From the NCBI GenBank assembly GCA_035513295.1, contig DATKCH010000001.1, forward strand, positions 1 to 64,000: 64,000 nt of DNA. Reading direction: 5' to 3'. The stretch is from DATHRK01 sp035513295. Its GTDB lineage: Bacteria; Gemmatimonadota; Gemmatimonadetes; Longimicrobiales; RSA9. Position 1 is the first letter of the stretch. The number at the start of each line of letters is the position of its first letter. The notes under the pieces are model-generated. The model did no database searches and had not been told where the DNA came from. It saw only the letters and a program-made list of their open reading frames with translations. Of this stretch, positions 8,781 through 17,085 are shown piece by piece. Position numbers and translations under genes: made by a program.

Positions 8781-8809
8781 TTGACATGTGATAAAAAGGT
8801 CACATATTG
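8781..8809 (+). promoter_or_regulatory. Promoter with an operator-like inverted repeat, ArsR operon
   Basis: TTGACA at 8781 is followed about 16-17 bases later by CATATT/ATATTG as a -10 candidate. Between them lies a perfect inverted repeat ATGTGA-N8-TCACAT (8786-8805) that starts at the last base of the -35 box and reaches the -10. A repressor bound here would block the promoter. The operon encodes an ArsR-family regulator, so autoregulation is the likely use. The promoter call is fair; the assignment to this regulator is inference. Confidence 0.6.
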
Positions 8810-8855
8810 GCGAGCGGCGGATTTGCAACCAACCCCGAGGGAAGGGACCCCGACG

Positions 8856-9230
8856 ATGGGACGCAGCGTTCTCGCGGTATTGGCCGGCGCGGTCGTCTGG
8901 GCGTCACTGTGGGTCGGCGGCACGGCGCTCCTGTCCGCGATGTTCCCGCGGCAGGTCGAGCCGGGGGCGCCGGTCACCGCGACGGGGATCCTGGTCGGTC
9001 TGGTCGTCTACAGCGTGATCCTCTCGGTCCTGGCGGGCTGGACGACCGGCCGGTTGGCGGCGTCCGAGCCGTTGCGCCACGCGGCGATCCTCGCGGTGAT
9101 CCAGCTCGCGCTGGGGATCCTCTTCGAGGCGTCCGCCTGGAATCTGACTCCCATCTGGTACCACCTCGTCTTCCTCGCCCTGATCGCGCCGGCCACGATG
9201 TACGGGGGGCGGCTGGCGGCCCGACGATGA
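8856..9230 (+). CDS. Four-TM membrane protein, unknown, ArsR operon
   Basis: 124 aa. Four predicted TM helices (about 4-22, 38-60, 72-90 and 95-115) with short loops and an RR end. It resembles many small unnamed membrane proteins found next to ArsR/SRPBCC pairs. Its stop overlaps the ATG of the ArsR gene, so it is the first gene of a three-gene operon. The family and role are not recognised. Confidence 0.6.
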   Translation: MGRSVLAVLAGAVVWASLWVGGTALLSAMFPRQVEPGAPVTATGILVGLVVYSVILSVLAGWTTGRLAASEPLRHAAILAVIQLALGILFEASAWNLTPIWYHLVFLALIAPATMYGGRLAARR

Positions 9231-9643
9231 CCGGACCCGGCCCCGACGATGGGAGCGAGCGCCCGGCCGGAGCGGGTCGCGAGGACCTGGACCCGGTCTG
9301 GAAGGCGCTGGCGAACCCGATCCGGAGGCGCATGTTGGACCTGCTGCGCGACGGAGCGCGCACGACGAGCGAACTGGCGGACAGCTTCACGGACCTGTCC
9401 CGGTTCGCCGTGATGCAGCATCTGCGCGTGCTGGTGGGCGCGGAGCTGGTAGTGCCGAGGCGCTCGGGCCGCCGGCGCTTCAACCATCTCAACCCCGTAC
9501 CGATTCAGCGCATCCACGACCGGTGGGTGAGCCGCTACCGGCGCCACTGGGCCGAGGCGCTGGTGGACCTGAAAGCGGCGCTCGAGGCCAACGCGGCGGA
9601 CGGCGAGGCCGCGCCGGCCGCACTCAGACGGAGCAGCCAATGA
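9227..9643 (+). CDS. ArsR/SmtB-family transcriptional regulator
   Basis: 138 aa. After a disordered 20-residue start comes a winged-helix domain: W-K-A-L-A-N-P-I-R-R-R-M-L-D-L-L, then T-S-E-L-A-D, then the recognition helix R-F-A-V-M-Q-H-L-R-V-L, and a basic wing R-R-S-G-R-R-R. There is no Cys pair or His cluster of the metal-sensing ArsR proteins, so it is the sub-class that pairs with SRPBCC (AHSA1) proteins. It probably represses its own operon through the inverted repeat at 8786-8805. It overlaps both neighbours by ATGA. Confidence 0.88.
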   Translation: MTGPGPDDGSERPAGAGREDLDPVWKALANPIRRRMLDLLRDGARTTSELADSFTDLSRFAVMQHLRVLVGAELVVPRRSGRRRFNHLNPVPIQRIHDRWVSRYRRHWAEALVDLKAALEANAADGEAAPAALRRSSQ

Positions 9644-10167
9644 CCGAAGCACGGGAGTCCCGCGAACACGTCGCGTCGATCCTGATCGCAGCTCCCATCC
9701 GGAGCGTCTGGAACGAGATCACCAAGACGGGGTCGATCCAGCGCGCGTTCTACAACACCGTCCTGGAAACGACCCTCGAGCCGGGCGCACGGCTGCGCTA
9801 CTACAGCCCCGATCGGAAGCGCGTGTTCGTCGTGGGCGAGGTGGTCGAGGTCGATCCGCCCACGAAGTTCGTGCACACCTACATCTTCACGATGAAGCCC
9901 GGACCTCCGACGCTCGTCACCTGGAATCTGGACGAGACTCCGGACGGCTGCCGCGTAACCATCACCCATTCCGGGTGGACCGACGCGCACGAGGACGTGG
10001 ACAAGCAGATCGCCGGGTGGAGGGAGATCCTGGCGCTCCTCAAGGCCCAGGTGGAGACGGGCTCGATCCCCCTGAAGACGCGGCTCCAGTACGCGCTGAT
10101 GGGCCTGATGGGGTTCATGCTGCCCAAGACCACGAAGGCGGGGTACGCGGACGAGCAGGGCTGGTAG
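9640..10167 (+). CDS. SRPBCC (AHSA1-type) domain protein
   Basis: 175 aa. It has the START-like/AHSA1 pattern: I-A-A-P-I-R-S-V-W-N-E-I-T at the start, an F-V-V-G-E-V-V-E-V-D-P-P mid motif, T-W-N-L-D and a C-terminal helix containing G-W-R-E-I-L-A-L-L. Such proteins form a deep pocket for hydrophobic ligands; the ligand is unknown here. It is the third gene of the operon and is coupled to the ArsR gene by ATGA. In similar loci the SRPBCC protein is the regulated partner of the ArsR regulator. Confidence 0.8.
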   Translation: MTEARESREHVASILIAAPIRSVWNEITKTGSIQRAFYNTVLETTLEPGARLRYYSPDRKRVFVVGEVVEVDPPTKFVHTYIFTMKPGPPTLVTWNLDETPDGCRVTITHSGWTDAHEDVDKQIAGWREILALLKAQVETGSIPLKTRLQYALMGLMGFMLPKTTKAGYADEQGW

Positions 10168-10181
10168 GGGGTCGCCCGACG

Positions 10182-10646
10182 TCAGCGGAGTTCGAACGAC
10201 GCGTGTCTCGGTGCGGTCATGGCGAATCCCAAGGCCGCGATGAGCAGAGCGCCCCACAACGTGAACGACGGCCCTCCCAGCAGGTACGTGACGATACCCA
10301 GCATCGCCTGGCCCTCCACGAGCGCCCAGGCCACGACGTGCGCGGTTCCGCGCCGCCGGAGCCGCTCCGCCTCCGCCTGGCCTCCTCCGCGGAGGACGCC
10401 GCCAGGGCGAGCGGGACCGGCCGCGGCCCGCGAGTGGACGAGCCAGGCGGCCAGCAACGAAAGGGGCGCGAACACCATCCAGGCGAACGCGAGCGGGGTT
10501 CCGGCTTCGGACGCCTCGGCTGGACGGAGGAACGCCGCAACGGCCGCGAACACTACGAGTCCGACGAGCATCGACCCGAGAACGACCCACATCATCATGT
10601 GATGCTGGGCGGCCGACGGTCCGGAGGGCGGCGCTTCGCCGTTCAC
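10182..10646 (-). CDS. Integral membrane protein, unknown
   Basis: 154 aa from GTG at 10646, chosen for a GGGGAG site 9 bases upstream; an ATG cluster (MMMW) a few residues on is an alternative. TM segments at about 18-38, 48-65, 108-125 and 130-145, with an Arg/Gly-rich cytoplasmic loop between the pairs. I know no family. It converges with the SRPBCC gene. Confidence 0.5.
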   Translation of the reverse strand: MNGEAPPSGPSAAQHHMMMWVVLGSMLVGLVVFAAVAAFLRPAEASEAGTPLAFAWMVFAPLSLLAAWLVHSRAAAGPARPGGVLRGGGQAEAERLRRRGTAHVVAWALVEGQAMLGIVTYLLGGPSFTLWGALLIAALGFAMTAPRHASFELR

Positions 10647-10716
10647 GAGGCCCGCTCCCCTTTGAAGGGGCCGGCGCCGCGCGGACACGGTGAGATCACG
10701 CTCGACCGGTCCCGCA

Positions 10717-11394
10717 TCACCCGGGCGGCACCAGAGTGATGTCGACCGTCGCGCCCGGCGCGACCGCGACGGGCATCGTGTACCCGCCCCCGGGGCCACG
10801 AACCTCGATCACGATGGACGGCTCGCTGGCCCGCACGTTGACCCTGCTCGTATTGCCGGCGCGCAGGCGGCCGAGCCTCGAACGCCCGCCCGAGTCGACG
10901 ATCCACAGTCGCAGGGTCGCGTCGGTGGGGTTGCGGATCAACAGGGTAGCGGGCGCATTCGCCGCGGCGCCCGAGGTTTCTCCATCCCGGTCCGACTCCT
11001 CACGACGGGGCTCGATGATGCGTGCGCCACCGCCTTGCGCGGCCGCCGCCGGTGCCGGGCCCACCGCGCTCCCGGCGCCGTCCCCGCTGCCACCCACGCC
11101 GGCCGCGGCGGCGGCCGGGTCCTCCGCCTGGCGCACGAATCGGGGACCCGAAGAGACATCGCGCACCTGCAGGAACAGCATCACGGCGAGAGCCGCGATC
11201 ACGACGAAAGCGATCGGAGATCCCACCCCTCGGGCGCGCACCGTCACCCACTCCAGGGCGATGCCGAGAGGAAAGGCGAGCGCGACGACACGCACCGTGA
11301 TGCCCAGCGGCATGGCGAAGATCCATGCGACCAACGCCGCGGCGCCGCCGAAGACCACGCCGGTGATGAGACCGACGAAAATCCAGCTGCGCAT
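10717..11394 (-). CDS. Membrane-anchored protein with beta-rich tail; paralogue of 33810-34304
   Basis: 225 aa. Three N-terminal TM segments (about 4-25, 30-48 and 58-75) are followed by an Ala/Gly/Pro-rich, probably extracytoplasmic linker (about 85-145). A compact beta-rich C-terminal domain (about 150-225) begins A-T-L-L-I-R-N-P-T-D and ends in G-A-T-V-D-I-T-L-V. The N-terminal membrane region is clearly like that of the gene at 33810-34304: both carry L/T-I-T-G-L/V-V-F-G, then W-x-F-x-x-P and a G-x-x-x-E-W-I/V-x-x-R motif at matching places. Function unknown. Confidence 0.6.
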   Translation of the reverse strand: MRSWIFVGLITGVVFGGAAALVAWIFAMPLGITVRVVALAFPLGIALEWVTVRARGVGSPIAFVVIAALAVMLFLQVRDVSSGPRFVRQAEDPAAAAAGVGGSGDGAGSAVGPAPAAAAQGGGARIIEPRREESDRDGETSGAAANAPATLLIRNPTDATLRLWIVDSGGRSRLGRLRAGNTSRVNVRASEPSIVIEVRGPGGGYTMPVAVAPGATVDITLVPPG

Positions 11395-11461
11395 ACGTCC
11401 GACCGACGGGTAGAGGCAGCGAAAACGCTCTCCTTCGGACCGTTTTGCCGACCTCGGGTCG

Positions 11462-11470
11462 TGTTATACT
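11462..11470 (+). promoter_or_regulatory. Extended -10 promoter just before the M23 gene
   Basis: TGTTATACT is an extended -10 (TG-n-TATACT). It ends only 8 bases before the ATG at 11479, so transcription would start at about 11476-11478, practically at the first codon. This predicts a leaderless or nearly leaderless mRNA. No good -35 is visible at the usual spacing, which fits an extended -10 promoter. Confidence 0.45.
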
Positions 11471-11478
11471 TCCCTGTC

Positions 11479-12042
11479 ATGATGAGCACCGGCTCGCCGC
11501 CGCGCACCCCTTTCCCCGCCAGACCGTCGCTCGGTAGCCGCGGCGAGCCCCGGCGGACGACCCCGTTCCGGCCGACCCGGCCGGGCCGCGCTCGCGCGCA
11601 TCCGGCGGCCTGGGCTCTACCGATCGCGGCGGCCGGAATGCTTCTGGGCTCCTGCGCGATCCCTCGTTGGCCGGTCGACGGGGAGGTCATCTCCCCCTTC
11701 GGCCTGCGATTCCGGGGTTGGCGCCCCGACTACCACGAGGGAGTGGACGTGTACGCGCCCGCCGGCACGCCGGTGCGCGCGATGAAGCCGGGCGTCGTGA
11801 GCCGCGCGGGACGCTTCCGGGGGCTGGGACTGGCGGTCTACATCGACCACGGCCGTGGTCTCATGACGATTTACGGGCACCTGTCCAGCCTGTACGTCGC
11901 GCAGGGCGAGCGGGTCGAGCACCGGCAGGTGATCGGCGCCGTGGGGCAGACGGGCAACGCGACCGGCCCGCACCTGCACTTCGAGGTTCTTCGAAACGGT
12001 CGGGAGGTGGATCCCGTCCCGTTGCTGGGCGGGTTGCCGTAG
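11479..12042 (+). CDS. M23-family metallopeptidase (LytM-like), predicted lipoprotein
   Basis: 187 aa. A long basic N-terminus leads to a hydrophobic stretch and the lipobox-like L-L-G-S-C (Cys at about 59), suggesting a lipoprotein. The M23 domain follows, with H-E-G-V-D (first zinc ligands His and Asp), a middle G-H-L-S-S-L-Y-V, and the G-P-H-L-H-F-E-V motif (HxH). All three zinc ligands and the catalytic HxH are present, so it is probably an active peptidoglycan endopeptidase. Two ATGs, at 11479 and 11482, are both possible starts. Confidence 0.8.
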   Translation: MMSTGSPPRTPFPARPSLGSRGEPRRTTPFRPTRPGRARAHPAAWALPIAAAGMLLGSCAIPRWPVDGEVISPFGLRFRGWRPDYHEGVDVYAPAGTPVRAMKPGVVSRAGRFRGLGLAVYIDHGRGLMTIYGHLSSLYVAQGERVEHRQVIGAVGQTGNATGPHLHFEVLRNGREVDPVPLLGGLP

Positions 12043-12078
12043 GGAACCTGCGCCCCCCATCCCGGGGTCAAAGTAGGC

Positions 12079-12777
12079 ATGGCGACAAGCACCAGGCGCG
12101 GAGACCAGCTCGAGCGGCGCTACGAGCGATACCTGAGGCGCGGCGTGGTCGCGTCGATCCTCCTGCACGCCCTTTTGTTCCTGGTGTTCGGCACGCGCGC
12201 CCGTCCGCCGTCGCCCTTCTCCGCGGCCGGGCCACGGGCGGGCGACGACCGCGCGGCCGCCGCGGGCGGAGGCATGCAGGTCGTGCAGCTCCTGCCTCCG
12301 ACACCCTTCGAGATCATCCGGCCGCCGGAGCCCGTCCCCGCCCCTGATGTGACCGTGGAGATGGTCGAGTTCGAGCCGGTGATCGAACAGGTTTCCGCGG
12401 CGGACCTCGCCGCGCGCATCGGCCGCGGAGACGCCGAAGGGCCGGAGGAGGGCGAAGGCATCGAGGGCGGAGAAGGCGAGGGCGACGCCGGCACCGCCGA
12501 GTCGGGGCGATTCCGGCTCCTGCCGCCCAACCCTCGGGGGCTCATCATTCCGCCGAGCGACCGGCCGAACAGGGTGCGCGGCAAGGACGTCGAGGTGCAC
12601 GTGTTCGTGAGCGAGACCGGCGCGGTCGTGCCGGATTCCACGCGACTCTACCCGCCCACGGGCGATCGGAGGTTCGACGATCGGCTGATCCAGGACGCAT
12701 CGGAATGGGTCTTCGAGCCGGCGCGACGCGGCGGCGATGCCGTCGCGAGCTGGACGGTCTACACGCTCTCGCTCTGA
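12079..12777 (+). CDS. TonB-like energy transducer
   Basis: 232 aa. A single N-terminal TM helix (about 23-40: VVASILLHALLFLVFG), then a Pro/Glu-rich spacer (about 70-145, with repeated P-P-x-P and an E/G-rich segment), then a C-terminal TonB-type domain (about 165-232) with V-E-V-H-V-F-V and F-E-P-A. TonB passes proton-motive energy from the inner membrane to outer-membrane receptors. The E/G-rich spacer replaces the Pro/Lys region of enteric TonB. No ExbB/ExbD genes are next to it. Confidence 0.72.
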   Translation: MATSTRRGDQLERRYERYLRRGVVASILLHALLFLVFGTRARPPSPFSAAGPRAGDDRAAAAGGGMQVVQLLPPTPFEIIRPPEPVPAPDVTVEMVEFEPVIEQVSAADLAARIGRGDAEGPEEGEGIEGGEGEGDAGTAESGRFRLLPPNPRGLIIPPSDRPNRVRGKDVEVHVFVSETGAVVPDSTRLYPPTGDRRFDDRLIQDASEWVFEPARRGGDAVASWTVYTLSL

Positions 12778-12819
12778 TTCCGTCGCCCGGACCGGCGTAG
12801 GCCTTTCCCGAACGTTCCG

Positions 12820-14583
12820 CTAGCGCTCGTACACCACTCGCCCGCCGACCATGGTGAGATCGGGCGTCGCGACCAGGATCTCCCCGGGCGGTATCGACGT
12901 CAGGTCGCGGTCCCAGATCACGAGGTCCGCGAGCATCCCCTCCGACAGGGTTCCCTTCTCCTCCTCTTGGAACTCGCCGTACGCGCTGGCCGTGGTGTAC
13001 AGGCGGATCGCTTCCTCGAAGCTCAGACGCTGCTCCGGCAGCCAGCCGTCGGGGGGCTCGCCGGGCTCCTCGCGGCTCTGTCGGGTGATGGCGCTGTAGA
13101 TGCCCTGCACCGGCTCGATCGGTTCGACCGCGAAGTCCGTCCCGAAGATGACGCGGGCGTCCGCGTCCAGCAGCGAGCGCCACACGTAGGCCCCCTCCAC
13201 CGCCCGCTCGCGCCCGATGCGCTCCTCGGCCCAGCGCATGTCGCTCGTGGCGTGGGTCGGCTGCATGCTCGCGATGACGCCGAGCTCCGCGAAGCGCGGG
13301 ATGTCCGCGGAGTCGATCACCTGCGCGTGCTCGATCCGGTGGCGCAGGCCGCGCGATCCCAGCGCCTCCTTGGCCCTTTCGATGCCGTCCAGCACCGAGC
13401 GCACGGCGCCGTCCCCGATCGCGTGGATGGCGAGCTGGATGTCCGCGTCGTGCGCCGCGAGGATGAGCGAGTCCATGCGCGCCGCGGGGGTCGTCGGGAT
13501 GCCGGAGGTCGTCGTGTCGTCGGTGAAGGGCTCCAGCATCCACGCGGTGCGCGACCCGAGCGTGCCGTCCGAGTAGCCCTTCAGGATGCCCGTGCGCAGC
13601 CACGCGTCGCCCGTGCCCGCCCGGATGCCGCGCGCGCGCAGCGTGTCGATGTTGGCCATCGTGAGCGGCAGCCACGCATACAACCGGACGGTGAGCTCGC
13701 CCGCGTCCGCGAGCTCCCGATACAGCGCGAGCTCGCGGCTGTCGGCGCTCGTCGTGGCGCTCGTGACGCCGGCGCGCGCGGCGCGCTCGAGCGCGGCCTC
13801 GACGCCGCGCCGGAGCAGGACGTCGTCGGTCTCCGGGATCACGCCGCCGATGAGCTCCTCGGCGTTCTCCTTGAAGATGCCGGTCGGCTCGCCGTCGGCG
13901 TCGCGCACGATCTCACCGCCTTCGGGGTCCGGCGTCTCCGCCGTGATCCCCGCCTCCGCCATCGCGAGCGAGTTGGCCCAGCCCGTGTGGCCGTCCACCC
14001 GGCCCAGGTACACCGGGTGGCCCGGAGCGGCGCGGTCCAGGGCCTCCTTCGTGGGCCAGCCGCCCGGACCCAGCTCGTCGTCGGGGAGCCGGGTGTGGTC
14101 CCAGCCGCGCCCCTGGATCCAGGTTCCGGAGGGCTGCCCTTCGGCGGCCGCGCGCACGCGCTCCGCGATCTGGTCGAGCGACGTGGTACCGTTCAGGTCC
14201 ATCCGCAGCAGGGACATCCCGCCGGACGCGAAATGAAGGTGGGCGTCGTTGAATCCGGGGGTCACCAGCCGGCCGTCGAGCTCGATGACGCGCGTCGCCG
14301 CACCGATGTGCCTCGACACCTCCTCGTCGGTGCCCACCGCCAGGATCCGTTCCCCGCCGATCGCGACCCCGGATGTCGGATCCGCGCCCTCCACCGCGCT
14401 CATGACGACGCCCCCGCGCAGGACGAAGTCGGCGCCCGCCTCTTCGGCTTCCCGCTCGGCGCCTTCGGCGCACGCGGACAGCAGCGCCCCGGCGGCGGCC
14501 AGAGGGGTCAGCGCGCGGGCCAGCCGGTTGCGCCGGCGCGTCGAGGCCGTCCGGCGCTGGGCGCCTCGGGTTCGTGGGCTCAT
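12820..14583 (-). CDS. YtcJ-like amidohydrolase, predicted lipoprotein
   Basis: 587 aa from the ATG at 14583. The N-terminus has a basic stretch and a hydrophobic segment ending A-L-L-S-A-C, a lipobox with Cys at about 39. The rest is an amidohydrolase-3 (YtcJ/NfdA) enzyme: G-F-N-D-A-H-L-H (HxH metal motif), V-D-G-H, an Asp/Glu-rich middle, A-I-H-A-I-G-D-G, R-I-E-H-A-Q and F-G-T-D-F (last metal ligand). All metal-site motifs are present. This family hydrolyses amides of unknown physiological substrate. It is convergent with the TonB-like gene. Confidence 0.85.
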   Translation of the reverse strand: MSPRTRGAQRRTASTRRRNRLARALTPLAAAGALLSACAEGAEREAEEAGADFVLRGGVVMSAVEGADPTSGVAIGGERILAVGTDEEVSRHIGAATRVIELDGRLVTPGFNDAHLHFASGGMSLLRMDLNGTTSLDQIAERVRAAAEGQPSGTWIQGRGWDHTRLPDDELGPGGWPTKEALDRAAPGHPVYLGRVDGHTGWANSLAMAEAGITAETPDPEGGEIVRDADGEPTGIFKENAEELIGGVIPETDDVLLRRGVEAALERAARAGVTSATTSADSRELALYRELADAGELTVRLYAWLPLTMANIDTLRARGIRAGTGDAWLRTGILKGYSDGTLGSRTAWMLEPFTDDTTTSGIPTTPAARMDSLILAAHDADIQLAIHAIGDGAVRSVLDGIERAKEALGSRGLRHRIEHAQVIDSADIPRFAELGVIASMQPTHATSDMRWAEERIGRERAVEGAYVWRSLLDADARVIFGTDFAVEPIEPVQGIYSAITRQSREEPGEPPDGWLPEQRLSFEEAIRLYTTASAYGEFQEEEKGTLSEGMLADLVIWDRDLTSIPPGEILVATPDLTMVGGRVVYER

Positions 14584-14769
14584 GGCGTTCGAGCGGGTTC
14601 GGGAGGTGTGCCTGACCACCGCGCGGGGTGGTCGCGTGCGCGCGGCACCGAGTACCTTCGCGTTCGCGGCGGCCCCGGACCGGGTCGCGGCGTACACTAG
14701 GGCGGTTTCCCGCGTCCGGCCAGCCGGACGGCGCGCGGCCGCGGTCGCGCAACCACCCCGGGAGGAGAC

Positions 14770-15183
14770 ATGCTGCTTCGCAGGTACGGCAACAGAATAC
14801 AGAGCGTCGAGCCCAACTTTCAACCGCACGCGCTCACCGAGATCGCCTTCACGCGCACCGACGACTTTCGCGCCGAAGCGGACGAATTCGCGGACGAGTG
14901 GGAGCTGGTGTCGAGCCACGAGGTGGCCGGGGTCACCGAGGGGGACGTCAAGACCGAGGTGGAGTCCGCGCTGCTCGCGGACCTGCTCGAACAGCTCGGG
15001 TCGATCGTCGCGGCCGCGCCGGAAGGCCACGTCGCGCTCGTGGAGAACAAGCTGGGGCAGGACCACCCCAAGCTGCGCGATGCCACCAAGACGACCGTGG
15101 TCGACGGCGCGAACCGTTTCCACTTCACCTATTCGGTGGACCCGCCGCTGCGCGTCGGCGTGTACCGCCCGGCGGCCGGGTAG
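14770..15183 (+). CDS. Conserved unknown protein, glycan-cluster leader
   Basis: 137 aa. A GGGAGGAG site lies just before the ATG. No TM, no signal peptide, and a mixed alpha/beta pattern. A middle V-A-L-V-E-N-K-L-G-Q-D-H-P-K-L-R-D-A-T-K segment stands out, and the end reads D-P-P-L-R-V-G-V-Y-R. I cannot assign a family. It lies 15 bases upstream of the sugar-kinase gene in the same direction, so it may be co-transcribed with the glycan cluster. Confidence 0.6.
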   Translation: MLLRRYGNRIQSVEPNFQPHALTEIAFTRTDDFRAEADEFADEWELVSSHEVAGVTEGDVKTEVESALLADLLEQLGSIVAAAPEGHVALVENKLGQDHPKLRDATKTTVVDGANRFHFTYSVDPPLRVGVYRPAAG

Positions 15184-15198
15184 GGCCGAGCGCCGGGC

Positions 15199-16011
15199 GT
15201 GGCGCACGCGATTCCCCATCGGCGCATCGAGTCGGCGCCGGCCGTGGCGTACGCGCTGCCGGCGTTGCGCGAGCGGGTGGAGGAGCTGCTCGCGGCCGGG
15301 ACGCTGAGCGACTTCGCGAGCGGCCATCCCGAGCGGGAGCCGCTCGGCGGACGGGGGCAGGCCTGGCGCATCCCGGCGCCGGCCACGACGCCGGGGGCGT
15401 CGCCGTTCTGGGCGGTGAGGCACTACGTCCGCGGCGGGTCGGTGGCGGGCCCGCTGCTCGGCGACCGGTACGCGCGTGCGGGGGTGCCGCGCCCGTTCGC
15501 CGAGCTGCGAACGAGCGAGCGAGCGCGCGCGCGTGGCGTGCGTACGCCACGCGTGCTGGCGGCCGCTTCCTATCCGGCCGGGCCGCTTTTCCGGCGCGGG
15601 GACCTCGTAACGGACTGGGTCGAGGGCGCGACGGACCTCGCGCGATCGCTGTTCGGGGGGGCGGCCCCGGACGAGCGTTACGCGCTGCTGCGGGCGAGCG
15701 GCGCGCTCGTGCGCACGCTGGCCCTCGCCGGCGTCGAGCACGTGGACCTCAACGCCGCCAACATCGCCCTCCGCGCCACGCCGGACGGTTGGGAGACCTG
15801 GGTGCTGGACCTGGACCGCACGCGCATCCACGCCGAACCGCTGGTCAGCGCCGGCGTGCGCATGCTGGCCAGGCTCGAGCGTTCGCTCGCCAGGCTCGGA
15901 GCGTCCTCGGAGACGCCCCTGGAGGCGGCCGAATGGGATGCGCTACTGGCTGGCGCGGGCGACCTGAACGACGTCCTGCGCCACGGGCACGACGACGCCG
16001 GGCCCGCGTGA
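15199..16011 (+). CDS. Kdo kinase-like (KdkA/WaaP-type) LPS kinase
   Basis: 270 aa, GTG start. It follows the KdkA/WaaP pattern: W-A-V-R-H-Y-V-R-G-G (Lys-type ATP-binding strand position), V-T-D-W-V-E-G near the hinge, catalytic-loop H-V-D-L-N-A-A-N-I, and a metal-binding V-L-D-L-D-R (DFG equivalent). Such kinases phosphorylate inner-core sugars (Kdo or heptose) of lipopolysaccharide. The stop overlaps the GTG of the GT9 gene (GTGA), tying it to a glycan assembly operon. The exact acceptor sugar is not readable from sequence. Confidence 0.82.
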   Translation: MAHAIPHRRIESAPAVAYALPALRERVEELLAAGTLSDFASGHPEREPLGGRGQAWRIPAPATTPGASPFWAVRHYVRGGSVAGPLLGDRYARAGVPRPFAELRTSERARARGVRTPRVLAAASYPAGPLFRRGDLVTDWVEGATDLARSLFGGAAPDERYALLRASGALVRTLALAGVEHVDLNAANIALRATPDGWETWVLDLDRTRIHAEPLVSAGVRMLARLERSLARLGASSETPLEAAEWDALLAGAGDLNDVLRHGHDDAGPA

Positions 16012-17078
16012 CGGAACTGGCCGAACGCCTCGCGCGCGGGCGGCGCGAAGTCGGCGTCCTGATGCTCACCGCGATCGGGGACGCGGTCCACGTCCTGCCG
16101 GTGCTGTCCGCGATGCGCCGCGCCCGGCCCGAGTGGCGCCTGACGTGGATCATCCAGCCCGTGCCCCACCGACTCGTCGCCCCGAACGATCCGGCCGACG
16201 ACTACGTCGTCTTCGAGCGCCGCCGCGGGCCGGCCGCGTGGCGATCCTACGCGGAGGCCCGCGCGGCCACGCGGGACCGTCGCTTCGACGTCCTCCTCTG
16301 CCTGCAGGTCTATTTCAAGGCGGGCCTGCTCGCGGCGGTCCTGCCGGCGGACGTGAAGCTCGGCTTCGACCGCCGGCGGGCGCGCGACGCCAACTGGCTG
16401 TTCACGGATGAGCGCATCCCCGCGCGCCCCGCGGGCCACGTCCAGGACCAGTACTTCGAGTTCCTGGAATACCTGGGGATCGACCCGCGGCCGGTCGTCT
16501 GGGGACTGGCCCCCACACCCCCGGAACGGGAGGAGCAGCGCGCATTCCTGGAGCGGCTGGAGGGCCGGCGCGCGTGCGGCGTCGTGGTGGCCACGAGCCG
16601 GCCCGAAAAGAACTGGGCTCCCGCGCGGTACGCGCGGCTCCTGGACTCCGTGCGCGGCGACCTCGGCCTGACGCCCGTCCTGATGGGCGGGCCCTCGTCG
16701 GTGGAGCGCGCCGCGGCAGAGAAGATCACGTCCGCGATGACGGCGCCGCCGGTGGACATGCTGGGCGACGACGTGCGCCGGCTGGTCTGGCTCGCGCAGG
16801 CGTGCGACGTGGTCGTCAGCCCCGACACCGGTCCGCTGCACGTGGCGCGCGCGGTCGGCACCCCGGTGGTGGGACTGTTCGGCTTCACGAACCCCCTGCG
16901 CTACGGGCCCTACCGCGCCTTCGAGGACCTGGTCGTGGACGGGTACGCGATCTCTCCGGGGGAGCCGTATCCGCTCAGCGCCCGGCACCGGCCGGATGGA
17001 ATGGCGCGCGTCACGGTCGACGCCGTGCTCGCGTCGGTGGAGCGGGCGCTCGCGCGTTACGCGCCCGGAGGGCCATGA
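16008..17078 (+). CDS. Glycosyltransferase family 9 (heptosyltransferase-like)
   Basis: 356 aa. Two Rossmann halves: the N-terminal half begins V-G-V-L-M-L-T-A-I-G-D-A-V-H-V-L-P with W-I-I-Q-P, and the C-terminal half has the GT9 signature S-P-D-T-G-P-L-H-V-A-R-A-V-G-T-P-V-V-G-L-F-G. This is the waaC/waaF/waaQ-like family that adds heptose in LPS core. It follows the Kdo-kinase-like gene with a GTGA overlap, so the two likely act on the same core oligosaccharide. Confidence 0.88.
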   Translation: MTELAERLARGRREVGVLMLTAIGDAVHVLPVLSAMRRARPEWRLTWIIQPVPHRLVAPNDPADDYVVFERRRGPAAWRSYAEARAATRDRRFDVLLCLQVYFKAGLLAAVLPADVKLGFDRRRARDANWLFTDERIPARPAGHVQDQYFEFLEYLGIDPRPVVWGLAPTPPEREEQRAFLERLEGRRACGVVVATSRPEKNWAPARYARLLDSVRGDLGLTPVLMGGPSSVERAAAEKITSAMTAPPVDMLGDDVRRLVWLAQACDVVVSPDTGPLHVARAVGTPVVGLFGFTNPLRYGPYRAFEDLVVDGYAISPGEPYPLSARHRPDGMARVTVDAVLASVERALARYAPGGP

Positions 17079-17085
17079 TGCCGGC

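Noticed and set aside
8786..8805. Possible CRP/FNR binding site in the ArsR promoter
   Set aside because: The half-sites match TGTGA/TCACA, but the spacer is 8 bases rather than 6, and it lies between -35 and -10; an ArsR operator is the simpler reading.
14584..15831. Upstream extension of the YtcJ amidohydrolase by about 400 codons
   Set aside because: The extension is Arg-rich, runs through two plus-strand genes, and the true start at 14583 gives a normal lipoprotein signal.
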